Positions 7,108 through 14,976 are shown, counted from the first letter of the stretch. The stretch is 19,568 nt of DNA from Streptococcaceae bacterium (GCA_031270215.1 JAISYB010000005.1:1-19568); one strand, 5' to 3'. Made by a program: numbers and translations. The notes: generated from the letters alone by a model not told the origin.

Positions 7108-7460
7108 AAAAGCAGGAGTTTGAGGGTTTTTCGCTTTCCTAGTCGACACCGCACAGCAGTAGCAAAAGGCGACACTGCAAGCTAGAAACTCAAAAATCAC
7201 TACAGCGGCAAGCTGGAATTTGAGTTTTTCCCCCTCCTAGTCGGTCACAAACCACAAAAACGAGATAGGCTAATTGCCCTACCTCGTTTTTTTCAATTGG
7301 TCGAAAATATTTTTGATTTTAGCCATGTAGACGAGTCGGCTTTGGTCATAGCATAGCGCTCACGATATTAGACCTGCGACATAACTCTCTTTGTTCACGC
7401 CGAGATTTCCCACCAGTGCTTTTTATTTTGCTACTGAGCGCTGTTTCGTCAAACTTTGCT
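7108..7460. repeat. Intergenic region with short diverged repeats after argR
   Basis: This 353-bp stretch has no convincing gene; a 66-codon minus-strand frame at 7346-7546 runs into the end of the neighbouring gene and lacks a ribosome binding site. Two diverged direct copies of about 38 bp lie at 7111-7149 and 7211-7248, both ending in TCCTAGTCG plus RYAC. A perfect inverted repeat AAACTCAAA (7186-7194) with TTTGAGTTT (7219-7227), followed by more T, may act as a weak first terminator for argR. After the strong terminator at 7258-7293 comes ATTGGTCGAAAATATTT (7296-7312), which recurs exactly at 18698-18714. Confidence 0.7.
7258..7293 (+). terminator. Terminator between argR and the SipW-type operon
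   Basis: AAACGAGATAGG pairs with CCTACCTCGTTT with one mismatch around a 9-base loop, and a run of seven T follows at 7287-7293. On the minus strand five T follow the mirrored stem, so it may work in both directions and also close the convergent operon. Confidence 0.85.
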
Positions 7461-8135
7461 TTAGTCGATTTGAACTGCCTTAATGTCAAAGGCAAATTCA
7501 AATTGATAACTCGCCTGTGTGCTTGTCCCTTCGATATGTTTATCACTTTCAGGCCACTTCCAATTAATCCGAATCGTATGGCTCTCTTGTAAATTTGGAG
7601 CTGAATAGTTAAAGGTAATGTCTTTTAGCTCTCCTAGTACAACATCAGCTGTTATCCAAGCGTCAGCTTTACTTTGACCAAAATACGCATTGTCAACCAG
7701 CAGCTGAAATTGCAGTGCGTTCTTGACAGCTTCATATTTTGTACCCGTTTCAACCTTAAGCTCAGTCCAATTCGTACCATCACTACTTTCTTTTACAATA
7801 AATTCAGAGTTCTCTATCTGAATTTTATGAGCTACTTCTGTTTGTTCAGTATCATTGCTCTTGATGGTAAAGATTTGATAGCCTTGACTTCCGGGAATCA
7901 CATATTTACCGCCTGAATCCACTTCAACCGAAACGTTTACCCAATTAGTGTCTGTTCCTACCTCCTGCTTAACACGCCATTTTGCAACGTCCGCCTCCTG
8001 ATCAGAAAGCTTTCCAATTTCGTATTGTTCGACATAGCGTGCTTGTGTCCCATAGAAAAAGCCGGCTGAGGCAGCAGTTAAAGCAAAGATAACAGCCGTA
8101 ATTTTGCGGATATTCTTCTTCATATAGCTTTTCAC
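7461..8135 (-). CDS. Exported protein with SipW-dependent-type signal, TasA/camelysin-like
   Basis: A 224-aa exported protein. A short basic start leads into one hydrophobic segment (about residues 12-30), then GTQARYVEQYEIGK and, after an acidic stretch, DVAKW. The pairing of ARYV just after the membrane segment with a VAKW motif resembles small surface proteins found beside SipW-type signal peptidases, relatives of the biofilm fibre protein TasA and camelysin. The remainder looks beta-rich, with no cysteines, no LPxTG and no second membrane segment; near the C-terminus is NWKWPESD, a tryptophan-rich motif that I associate with these proteins. I start it at the GTG at 8135, which has GGGAGGT six bases upstream; the ATG four codons later is too far from it. 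It is the last gene of a three-gene operon and is the obvious candidate substrate of the two peptidases before it. The exact family is inferred from motif memory and context. Confidence 0.75.
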   Translation of the reverse strand: MKSYMKKNIRKITAVIFALTAASAGFFYGTQARYVEQYEIGKLSDQEADVAKWRVKQEVGTDTNWVNVSVEVDSGGKYVIPGSQGYQIFTIKSNDTEQTEVAHKIQIENSEFIVKESSDGTNWTELKVETGTKYEAVKNALQFQLLVDNAYFGQSKADAWITADVVLGELKDITFNYSAPNLQESHTIRINWKWPESDKHIEGTSTQASYQFEFAFDIKAVQID

Positions 8136-8171
8136 TGTTCTACCTCCCTTTTTACTCAAGCAGCTGATTTT

Positions 8172-8807
8172 CTACTCTACGCTTTCATTTGCTTCGTTTT
8201 CTTCATTAGCAACTTCATCATCTTCAGACTCAGGTTCTTCTTTTTTTGTTCTGTTACTGAAAAAGATCATGATGATGAAAAGTGGTAAGATAACACATAT
8301 GAAAGTGCCCGCTGGACTATGTAGCCAAAGCAGCTTATAGCCAAGCCTTTTAACCTTACTTTGATAAACGGCACGAACATCTTTGGCGGTCAAGAAGCCT
8401 TGATCTAGTGAATTATTCATATCACCCTGCGTATAAATCCGATTTTCGCTATCAATCTTTGCAATTCTGTGACTAACGACGGTTGTCTTGTCTAAGAAAG
8501 TCACCACATCACCAACCTTAAGCTTTGAGCGATCTTTTTTCGCTAATATCTTAGTGATGATGACATCTCCCTTATCAAAGCTATCCTTATGCTTACCATG
8601 CATTGAGTCGGTACGAACGATTAATGGCGCATAGCTTAAAACATTTGGAATTTTCTCCTTTTCAACCTCTCTTTGATAAATAAATAACAGATTAACTGCC
8701 AATATCGGAATCAAGATAATCAATAAAACGACTGATAGAAAATTTGTAAATTTTCCAAAGAAACGCCAAAGCTTTGTTTTCTTTAATTGTTGGTATGATT
8801 TTTTCAT
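8172..8807 (-). CDS. SipW/ER-type signal peptidase, second of a tandem pair
   Basis: A 211-aa membrane serine peptidase of the S26B type. It has an N-terminal membrane segment (about 20-44), a catalytic domain and a C-terminal membrane segment (about 165-184), ending in a long acidic cytoplasmic or extracellular tail. The nucleophile motif is TDSMHG (Ser68), the general base is histidine in VVSHRI (His113) rather than the lysine of ordinary bacterial enzymes, and the conserved QGDMNN (Asp129) follows. Histidine in place of lysine marks the SipW/ER/archaeal group. Its ATG overlaps the stop of the upstream peptidase (ATGA), so translation is coupled; the apparent ribosome binding site is a run of six G. 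It is a diverged paralogue of the upstream gene, and the two may differ in substrate or form a pair. Confidence 0.9.
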   Translation of the reverse strand: MKKSYQQLKKTKLWRFFGKFTNFLSVVLLIILIPILAVNLLFIYQREVEKEKIPNVLSYAPLIVRTDSMHGKHKDSFDKGDVIITKILAKKDRSKLKVGDVVTFLDKTTVVSHRIAKIDSENRIYTQGDMNNSLDQGFLTAKDVRAVYQSKVKRLGYKLLWLHSPAGTFICVILPLFIIMIFFSNRTKKEEPESEDDEVANEENEANESVE

Positions 8808-9307
8808 TGATTGCCCCCCATACGCTGCTTCAAACAGCTAAATAATTGCTTTCGTTTGATAAATAAAACACTTCCCAAGCAGATAAGCCCGAGCGTCACA
8901 GGATTTATCAAAAAGCGGATAATTCTAGCTCTACTAGGAAAGACTAGAATAACTCTGCCATAAATATCTTTCTTTTGAATCGGACGATCTGCCACGTTAT
9001 TGGCATCCCCCTGTGTGATAATCTCGCTTTTTTTTATCGACTTAACTCGGTGAATCGTCGGAATCTTATCCGACTTATAAGCAACAATATCACCAACATG
9101 ATAGACATCAGACGCTAGCGTAATCACCGCAGTCTGCCCATTAATCGCCGGTGCCATTGAACCTGTTGTGACAAAGCCAAAGCCAAAGCCGAAAACTCTC
9201 GGATATTGTTGCTCCTCTACATATCGCTGATAAAGCACCGATAGACCCATAAGGAAAATGAATATATAAACGACTAGAAAAAGTCGATTGACAACTTTTT
9301 TTACCAT
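8804..9307 (-). CDS. SipW/ER-type signal peptidase, first of a tandem pair
   Basis: A 167-aa S26B signal peptidase. A membrane segment covers about residues 8-26; the catalytic motifs are TTGSMAP (Ser50), PTIHRV (His86) and QGDANN (Asp101), all intact; a second membrane segment lies near 133-151. The Gly- and Phe-rich stretch just before the nucleophile (FGFGFGFV) is unusual. It leads the operon and overlaps the next peptidase by four bases. Ordinary signal peptidase I uses Ser-Lys, so this enzyme is expected to serve a dedicated substrate set, most likely the short-signal protein at the end of the operon. An AAGGG-type ribosome binding site precedes its ATG. Its last four codons contain a G6 run. 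Confidence 0.92.
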   Translation of the reverse strand: MVKKVVNRLFLVVYIFIFLMGLSVLYQRYVEEQQYPRVFGFGFGFVTTGSMAPAINGQTAVITLASDVYHVGDIVAYKSDKIPTIHRVKSIKKSEIITQGDANNVADRPIQKKDIYGRVILVFPSRARIIRFLINPVTLGLICLGSVLFIKRKQLFSCLKQRMGGNQ

Positions 9308-9399
9308 TCAACACCCTTTTCTCATCACTAGCGCACGTTCATCTGCTCGCTTGACGGAAAGCCAAGCTCATTTAATTTAATCGTTTTCAGGCTAACTGT

Positions 9400-9428
9400 A
9401 TTGTAACATTATTCTCACAATAATACAA
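9400..9428 (-). promoter_or_regulatory. Promoter of the SipW-type operon with internal palindrome
   Basis: On the minus strand TTGTAT (9428-9423) and TACAAT (9405-9400) are 17 bases apart, and TGT before the -10 makes it an extended -10. The spacer holds an inverted repeat ATTATT-GTGAG-AATAAT (9424-9408) that could be an operator. A weak cre-like sequence (TGAAAACGATTAAA on the minus strand, 9389-9376) lies just downstream and departs from the consensus in its right half. The leader to the first ATG is about 90 bases. Confidence 0.6.
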
Positions 9429-9499
9429 AGAAAAAATTAATATGCCTTTGCTTGCGCGATTTTTCTGATTACTAAGCCTTGAGCGCCGCCTAATTTTAA

Positions 9500-11818
9500 T
9501 TAAAAAATACCAGCCTTATGTACCTTTTCGTGAAATGCCTGAATATGCGGCTTCATAAATGGCATTAACCAGACGCCTAAAATATTTGAGCTGATTAGAA
9601 ATACCCCCAAAACTAAAACTGCATGCCACATATTTGGCGCATAAATACCCCCTGTTGACTCCCGCAATAAATTCACCGCATGAGTAAAGGGTAAAAACGG
9701 ATGAATAACTTGGAAAATTTTGCCACTCATCGCAATCGGGAAATTACCACCACCCGCAGCAATCGAGAGAACAAGCAGGATTATCGCTAACCCTTTTCCG
9801 ATATTGCCAAACAGTCCAACCAGCATATAAATCAGCGACATGAATGTCAAAGCAATAAAGAGTGCAAAGAAAATCTCTGCGACTTTATTGGCAACATCAG
9901 CATGTAGGAGGAAAATATCTCCCAAGACGACCACTAATCCTTGCACTATTCCTACCGCATAAAACGTCAAAGCACGTGCCATATAGCGCTGGCGGGAGGT
10001 GTAACCCTTGCGTTTTTGCTGCTCACTCAAGGAATAATTAGTTGTCGCCACGCTACTGAACAAGACAGCTCCCACCCAAATCGCCAATGCCGTATAAAAC
10101 GGTGTGCTTTGTGAGCCGTAGTTTGCAATCGGGTACAGCTGATTCGTCTGTATACTGACCGGACTAGCTAGAAAATCACTTTCCGCATTGGCATCAAATT
10201 TCAGTGCCTTTAACAGCTGCGCAATGTCCGGATTTTCTTCACCCTTTTTAATCGCTGCGGCAGCTTTTTGTATCCCAGCTCGCAAGCTGACCCAATCATT
10301 TTTGACAAAATCAGCCGCCTCATCTACCACCTGCTCAACAAATGGCGCTTGGTTATTGATCAGTGCCATAGTTGAAGTCAAATCCGTCTTAATCCCTTGC
10401 CAGTCATTCGTATAAAAGTCGCTCGCCTGCGCCACCTTTTGCGCCACAAGTGGCATATCATTAACGTAAAAGTGACTGAGCAAGCGAATCCCCGAAACAA
10501 TCTCTTGCAAATGCGCATTCAATAACGCATTGGCATCCGAAAGCTCCTGCTTAATTGCCGGCATTTGTGCTTGATATTTTTTTAACAATGCCAAATCATT
10601 TGTCACCTCGGTATGAATATCTGTGACTGTTCCCACGACATCTACCTTTGAGAGCGTCCCCAGCACATTCTCCATATCCGTCAAAATCGTGTTGATTTCA
10701 GCAATCTCAGCTTCTAGCTTCGCTGCAATGTCCGGAGGTAAAACAGAGGGGTCTATTTTATTAATTATCGCCTGTAAAGCTTCTAAATCAGCTTGCGCCA
10801 CCTTCATTTCTTCTTGAATCGTAGCAATTGTTTTCTTCGCATCATCAGTTGAAAGAACTGCCTGTGCCTTAGCAAGCGCATCATCCGCTGCGCTCATCAC
10901 GACAACTCCTTTATCTAACGCATCACTCATCTTGCCAATATCGGCGTTAAGCATTGCAATCTGCGCTGCCGCCTGCTCAATCTCTGGTATCTTGGCTTCA
11001 AGTGTCGGCAACACGCTTGCCTTATTCATCAACTCAGGCATTGCTTGTTTCAATGTCAAAAGCTTACCACCTAACTCATCAACCTCTGGCAAATAGGTCA
11101 TTGCCTGATTTGCTTTGGCAATCTTAGCATTGATGTCAGGAATTTTCTCCTGTGCTGCGATTAACTTCTGGACATCCTCATCAAGTGTCGGCAAATTCTC
11201 GTCCGCTTTCAAAATCAAGTCCTTCACTTTTTCCAAGCTCGTCCAATTACTATCAATATCAAAACCGATTTTGTTGAATACTTTGAATAATGCCGATGAT
11301 GCTTCCTTGGCAAATGAGCTCTCTATTTCCTCTTGAAGCCCTGTTGCGCCCTTATCCGTAACCTTTGGCGCAATCGCATTGATTTTTTCATTGACCGTAT
11401 ACTCAATCGCAGGCTTCGTGACTTCTCCTGTCGTAAAGCTCATCAAATCTTTTGAAAATGTTTGCGGCAGGTAAAGCCCCGCATAGTATTTCCCAGAACG
11501 GACACCTTCTACCAACTCTTTGTGCGTTTTCACAAATTGCCAATCAAGTTTTTTATTCTTCTTTAATGTCTTAACTACCGTATCACCAACATTTACCTGC
11601 TTATCAGACAGCACTGTCACCGTCTTATCATCACTTAAAATTGCCACCTTCAACTCATTCGTATGCGCATATGGATCCCAGAGCGCTTGGATATTAATCC
11701 ACGCATACAAGCTCGGCAAAATGAATAATGCCAGCAATAACAAGACTGCTGCCGGATGTTTTATCAATCGACGTAGCTCGGCAAACCATAGCTCCTTCAC
11801 ATTTTTGATACTTTTCAT
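9500..11818 (-). CDS. YhgE/Pip-family membrane protein
   Basis: A 772-aa membrane protein of the YhgE/Pip family (phage infection protein and type VII secretion accessory relatives; ABC-2-like membrane domain). One N-terminal membrane segment at about 20-40 is followed by a conserved extracellular start (PSLYAWINIQALWDPYAHT). A long, alanine- and leucine-rich coiled-coil-like region covers about 200-520, and five hydrophobic segments lie in the last 220 residues. The coiled-coil part ends with three copies of an F(Y/V)xND motif near residues 450, 468 and 504. Known relatives include a lactococcal phage receptor and EsaA-like proteins; the biochemical role is not established. I start at the ATG at 11818, with GGGGTGA five bases upstream; the GTG at 11827 forms part of that site. 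It has its own promoter and lies 192 bp upstream of the SipW-type operon on the same strand, so readthrough is possible. Confidence 0.88.
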   Translation of the reverse strand: MKSIKNVKELWFAELRRLIKHPAAVLLLLALFILPSLYAWINIQALWDPYAHTNELKVAILSDDKTVTVLSDKQVNVGDTVVKTLKKNKKLDWQFVKTHKELVEGVRSGKYYAGLYLPQTFSKDLMSFTTGEVTKPAIEYTVNEKINAIAPKVTDKGATGLQEEIESSFAKEASSALFKVFNKIGFDIDSNWTSLEKVKDLILKADENLPTLDEDVQKLIAAQEKIPDINAKIAKANQAMTYLPEVDELGGKLLTLKQAMPELMNKASVLPTLEAKIPEIEQAAAQIAMLNADIGKMSDALDKGVVVMSAADDALAKAQAVLSTDDAKKTIATIQEEMKVAQADLEALQAIINKIDPSVLPPDIAAKLEAEIAEINTILTDMENVLGTLSKVDVVGTVTDIHTEVTNDLALLKKYQAQMPAIKQELSDANALLNAHLQEIVSGIRLLSHFYVNDMPLVAQKVAQASDFYTNDWQGIKTDLTSTMALINNQAPFVEQVVDEAADFVKNDWVSLRAGIQKAAAAIKKGEENPDIAQLLKALKFDANAESDFLASPVSIQTNQLYPIANYGSQSTPFYTALAIWVGAVLFSSVATTNYSLSEQQKRKGYTSRQRYMARALTFYAVGIVQGLVVVLGDIFLLHADVANKVAEIFFALFIALTFMSLIYMLVGLFGNIGKGLAIILLVLSIAAGGGNFPIAMSGKIFQVIHPFLPFTHAVNLLRESTGGIYAPNMWHAVLVLGVFLISSNILGVWLMPFMKPHIQAFHEKVHKAGIF

Positions 11819-11849
11819 TTTCTTCACCCCACTTCCCTACTTTTCTTTC

Positions 11850-11878
11850 ACAATAGCTCATTTTAGCTCTTTCGTCAA
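11850..11878 (-). promoter_or_regulatory. Promoter of the YhgE/Pip gene
   Basis: On the minus strand TTGACG (11878-11873) and TATTGT (11855-11850) are separated by 17 bases, 32 bases before the start codon. The -35 matches five of six consensus bases and the -10 four of six. Confidence 0.6.
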
Positions 11879-11984
11879 TAAATACAAAACACAAACACAA
11901 GCCACTGTTCCTAGATTGAAATGAAACTATTACAAAAATCGTAGCCTTGTGCCTTGGCAAAGTGCCGTAAAAATGATTGCCAAA

Positions 11985-12024
11985 ATACCCCACCTCAAAG
12001 CAAATGCTTTGAGAAGTAGGGTAT
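11985..12024 (-). terminator. Terminator of the pfkA-pyk transcript
   Basis: On the minus strand an inner stem of CTCAAAGCA with TGCTTTGAG is extended by ATACCC with GGGTAT across a small bulge, and TTTT follows shortly after. It begins 33 bp past the pyk stop codon. Confidence 0.85.
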
Positions 12025-12056
12025 GAAACGTTATAGACATGTCAATGTCAGGCTAA

Positions 12057-13841
12057 TTAAATCGCTGTAACTGTACCGTTATACACAATACCACGGCGTG
12101 GGTCGATCGTTACGGTTTGACCATCGTTAATTGATAAAGTTGCGTTTTTAGCTGAAACAATCACTGGAATGCCTTTAGCAACACCAACTACTGCTGCATG
12201 TGAAGTCAAGCCACCTGTTTCAACAACGACTGCAACTGCCTTTTCGATTGCTGGTAAATATTCTGGATTAGTTGTTGGTACAACTAGAACCGAGCCTTCT
12301 TTAACCTTAGAAATAGCCTCAGCTGCTGAATGCGCAATTACCGCTTCACCAATGACTGTTTCTTGACCAACACCTTGACCTTCAACTAATTTATTACCGA
12401 TTAATTGAATCTTCATCACGTTAGTTGTGCCACGTTCACCAACCGGAACACCCGCAGTAATCAGGATAAGGTCGCCTTCTTCGGCTAAGCCAAGCTCAAG
12501 CGCCTTCTTAGTAGCAAGCTCAAATACGCCATCAGTTGTTGCAGGCTTTTCAGTCACAATTGGGTTAACGCCCCAGTTGAGTGTCAAACTACGCTGGGTT
12601 CTTTCATCAAAAGTCAACGCTAAAATATTTGCTTCCGGACGGTATTTAGAAATCATTCGTGCTGTATATCCTGACTCAGTTACAGCAACAATTGCTTTAA
12701 CACCTAGATTTTTCGCTGCACGTGCAACTGATAGACCGATTGTTTCCGTCACATCATGCTTGTCAAACTCATTTATTGACAAAGTGCCGTATTCTTCCAA
12801 GTAACCCTCTGATTTTTGGTCGATATTTGCCATTGTTGAAACTGCTTCAACTGGATATTTACCATTAGCAGACTCTCCTGAAAGCATTGTTGCGTCCGTT
12901 CCGTCAAATACCGCATTGGCAACGTCAGAAGCTTCCGCACGTGTTGGACGTGGATTTTCCTGCATTGACTCAAGCATTTGTGTTGCCGTTACAACTGGTT
13001 TGCCTGCTGCATTAACCTTTTTGATAATCATCTTTTGAACCAAAGGCACATTTTCCGCAGGAATTTCAACACCCATGTCACCACGAGCAATCATAATCCC
13101 ATCAGAAACTGCAATGATTTCATCAATGTTATCAATACCCTCTTGAGATTCAATCTTAGGAATGATTTGAACATGTGTCATATCTTTTTCTTCTAAGATT
13201 TCACGGATTTCTAGAACGTCTTGGGCTTTACGAACGAAAGAGGCTGCGATAAAGTCAACGTCTTGTTCTAAACCAAAGCGAATATCATCTGCATCTTTTT
13301 CAGTAATCCCCGGTAATGACAATGATACACCTGGTACATTAACACCCTTACGTGAGCCTAGCATACCTGCATTTTTCACTTCAACGATTAATTCACGAGC
13401 GGCTTCGTCTTTTTCAATGATTTGCATATCAATCAAACCATCATCAAACAAGACATGACCACCTACATGAACATCCTCAAACAAGCCTGAATAAGTGACT
13501 GCAATCTTTTCCTTTGTTCCTTTTAAATCGCCATCAACTGAAATACGTGTGATATCGCCGACCTCAAATTTGATGTAACCAGCGCGTCCAAAATCTGCTT
13601 CAGTTGTGTCTTGAACAGTTGTACGAATTTCAGCACCTTTAGTATCCAGCAAAAGACCAACAGTTTTACCTGTTTGCTTAACAGCCTCACGCACTTTATT
13701 CATACGTCCAAGCTGTTCTTCATGATCGCCATGAGAAAAGTTGAAACGGAAAACATTTGCGCCAGCATTGATAAGCTTTGAGATCGTTTCAACACTGTTT
13801 GATGCAGGTCCTAAGGTACTTACGATTTTTGTTTTTTTCAT
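12057..13841 (-). CDS. pyk: Pyruvate kinase with C-terminal PEP-utiliser domain
   Basis: Glycolytic enzyme converting phosphoenolpyruvate and ADP to pyruvate and ATP in the cytoplasm. The 594-aa protein opens MKKTKIVSTLGPAS and contains the standard barrel motifs FRFNFSHG, GIMIARGDMGVEIP and ATQMLESM. After about residue 475 it has an extra swivelling phosphohistidine-type domain with GGLTSHAAVVG (His548). This long form is usual in Bacillus, Staphylococcus and Enterococcus; streptococcal enzymes lack the extra domain. I start it at the ATG at 13841: an AGAAGGAG site lies 12 bases upstream, rather far, but the longer frame begins at a TTG with no ribosome binding site and adds 17 residues foreign to the family. 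It follows pfkA after 88 bp with no terminator, so the two form one transcript. No lactate dehydrogenase gene follows. Confidence 0.96.
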   Translation of the reverse strand: MKKTKIVSTLGPASNSVETISKLINAGANVFRFNFSHGDHEEQLGRMNKVREAVKQTGKTVGLLLDTKGAEIRTTVQDTTEADFGRAGYIKFEVGDITRISVDGDLKGTKEKIAVTYSGLFEDVHVGGHVLFDDGLIDMQIIEKDEAARELIVEVKNAGMLGSRKGVNVPGVSLSLPGITEKDADDIRFGLEQDVDFIAASFVRKAQDVLEIREILEEKDMTHVQIIPKIESQEGIDNIDEIIAVSDGIMIARGDMGVEIPAENVPLVQKMIIKKVNAAGKPVVTATQMLESMQENPRPTRAEASDVANAVFDGTDATMLSGESANGKYPVEAVSTMANIDQKSEGYLEEYGTLSINEFDKHDVTETIGLSVARAAKNLGVKAIVAVTESGYTARMISKYRPEANILALTFDERTQRSLTLNWGVNPIVTEKPATTDGVFELATKKALELGLAEEGDLILITAGVPVGERGTTNVMKIQLIGNKLVEGQGVGQETVIGEAVIAHSAAEAISKVKEGSVLVVPTTNPEYLPAIEKAVAVVVETGGLTSHAAVVGVAKGIPVIVSAKNATLSINDGQTVTIDPRRGIVYNGTVTAI

Positions 13842-13901
13842 TTTGCTAATATGCTCCTTCTGCTTTTTAAGAGAATTTTGAAGATTTGACAAATATATCT
13901 A

Positions 13902-13917
13902 TGGCTTTAACAAGCCA
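13902..13917 (-). other. Small intercistronic hairpin between pfkA and pyk
   Basis: A perfect 6-bp stem, TGGCTT with AAGCCA, encloses a 4-base loop. No T-run follows, so it is not a terminator; it may affect mRNA processing or stability between the two glycolytic genes. Confidence 0.4.
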
Positions 13918-13929
13918 GCTACTACCAAA

Positions 13930-14895
13930 TTAAATAGAAAGTCGATAATTTAAATCATACAATGATAAATCCGCTTCGTGTTTGTGATTCGTCAAGGCGT
14001 CAATAATATCGTAGTCAACCATCTTTTCCTTAGAAATACCGACTGCTCGACCGCCACGACCTTCTTTTAGTAATTGGACTGCATACGCACCAAACTTAGA
14101 AGCAAGCACACGATCACGTGCAGTAGGTGAGCCACCACGTTGAATATGTCCGAGGATTGATACCCTCAAATCTGATTGGTCGCCGGCTGCTTTTAGCTTT
14201 TCGGCAAATTCCGTACCGCCCATAACACCCTCAGCAAGAACAATCAAGGTATGCTTTTTGCCACGTCTGTGCCCTGCATTAATCCGCTCAACGACTTCAT
14301 TAACATCAAAATTATACTCTGGCACAATAATATCATCTGCGCCGCAAGCAACACCTGCCCATAACGCAATATCTCCTGCGCCACGTCCCATCACTTCGAC
14401 AACAAAGGTACGAATATGTGACGTTGCTGTATCTCGCAATCTATCTAGGCTTTCAAGCGCCGTATTGACTGCCGTATCAAAGCCGATTGTGTAATCCGTT
14501 CCCGGAATGTCATTGTCAATCGTACCTGGAATACCGATTGCAGGGAAACCATGCTCGGTCAATCTCATCGCACCGTGATATGAACCATCACCACCGATAA
14601 CGACAACTCCTTGGATTCCATGCTTCTTTAATTGTTCAATGCCTGCAAGCTGTCCTTCAACAGTTGCAAATTCTGGATAACGTGCTGAGTATAAAAATGT
14701 ACCCCCACGTTGTATCTTATCGCCAACATCTTCAATGTTTAATGGAAAGATGTCCCCAGCAACCATACCTGCATAGCCATAGTTGATTCCGAAAACTTCC
14801 ATGCCTTCATAAACCCCTTGACGTACAACTGCACGTATAGCAGCGTTCATACCTGGTGCATCACCACCACTGGTTAAAACCGCAATGCGTTTCAT
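13930..14895 (-). CDS. pfkA: ATP-dependent 6-phosphofructokinase
   Basis: Glycolytic enzyme that phosphorylates fructose 6-phosphate using ATP; allosteric tetramer. The 321-aa length is normal for bacterial PfkA. The ATP site TSGGDAPGMN is at residues 8-17, GGDGS at 101-105, and the catalytic motif GTIDNDIPGTD at 124-134 carries the base Asp127. The later substrate motifs VEVMGRGAGDIA and LGHIQRGGSPTARDR are intact. A GAGGTGA ribosome binding site precedes the ATG. The gene has its own promoter downstream of dnaE and is co-transcribed with pyk, as in many Lactobacillales. Confidence 0.97.
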   Translation of the reverse strand: MKRIAVLTSGGDAPGMNAAIRAVVRQGVYEGMEVFGINYGYAGMVAGDIFPLNIEDVGDKIQRGGTFLYSARYPEFATVEGQLAGIEQLKKHGIQGVVVIGGDGSYHGAMRLTEHGFPAIGIPGTIDNDIPGTDYTIGFDTAVNTALESLDRLRDTATSHIRTFVVEVMGRGAGDIALWAGVACGADDIIVPEYNFDVNEVVERINAGHRRGKKHTLIVLAEGVMGGTEFAEKLKAAGDQSDLRVSILGHIQRGGSPTARDRVLASKFGAYAVQLLKEGRGGRAVGISKEKMVDYDIIDALTNHKHEADLSLYDLNYRLSI

Positions 14896-14918
14896 TTCTT
14901 CACCTCTATATTTTTTTA

Positions 14919-14934
14919 TGAAATAACCATTTCA
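14919..14934 (-). promoter_or_regulatory. Perfect palindrome in the pfkA leader
   Basis: TGAAAT and ATTTCA flank a 4-base centre, forming a perfect 6-bp inverted repeat just downstream of the predicted transcription start. It does not fit the CcpA cre consensus, which needs a central CG. It could be an operator for another regulator or a small leader hairpin. Confidence 0.4.
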
Positions 14935-14947
14935 ATCCGACTTATCT

Positions 14948-14976
14948 ATTTTATCACTTATTGTTGAAATTGTCTT
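14948..14976 (-). promoter_or_regulatory. Promoter of pfkA-pyk
   Basis: On the minus strand AAGACA and TAAAAT (14953-14948) are 17 bases apart in the gap between dnaE and pfkA. Each differs little from consensus (four and five of six bases). It gives pfkA-pyk expression independent of dnaE. Confidence 0.55.

Noticed and set aside
7346..7546. 66-codon minus-strand frame after the SipW-type operon
   Set aside because: It overlaps the end of the exported-protein gene in another frame, has no ribosome binding site and looks random.
9376..9389. cre (CcpA) site downstream of the SipW-operon promoter
   Set aside because: Only the left half fits the consensus; the right half lacks the conserved C.
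11694..11993. 99-codon minus-strand frame (and a 134-codon plus-strand frame at 11520-11924) upstream of the YhgE/Pip gene
   Set aside because: Both overlap the well-supported YhgE/Pip gene and its promoter, lack a ribosome binding site and give no protein-like composition.
13842..13892. 17-residue N-terminal extension of pyruvate kinase from a TTG codon
   Set aside because: There is no ribosome binding site before the TTG, and the AGAAGGAG site lies inside the extension, pointing to the ATG at 13841.
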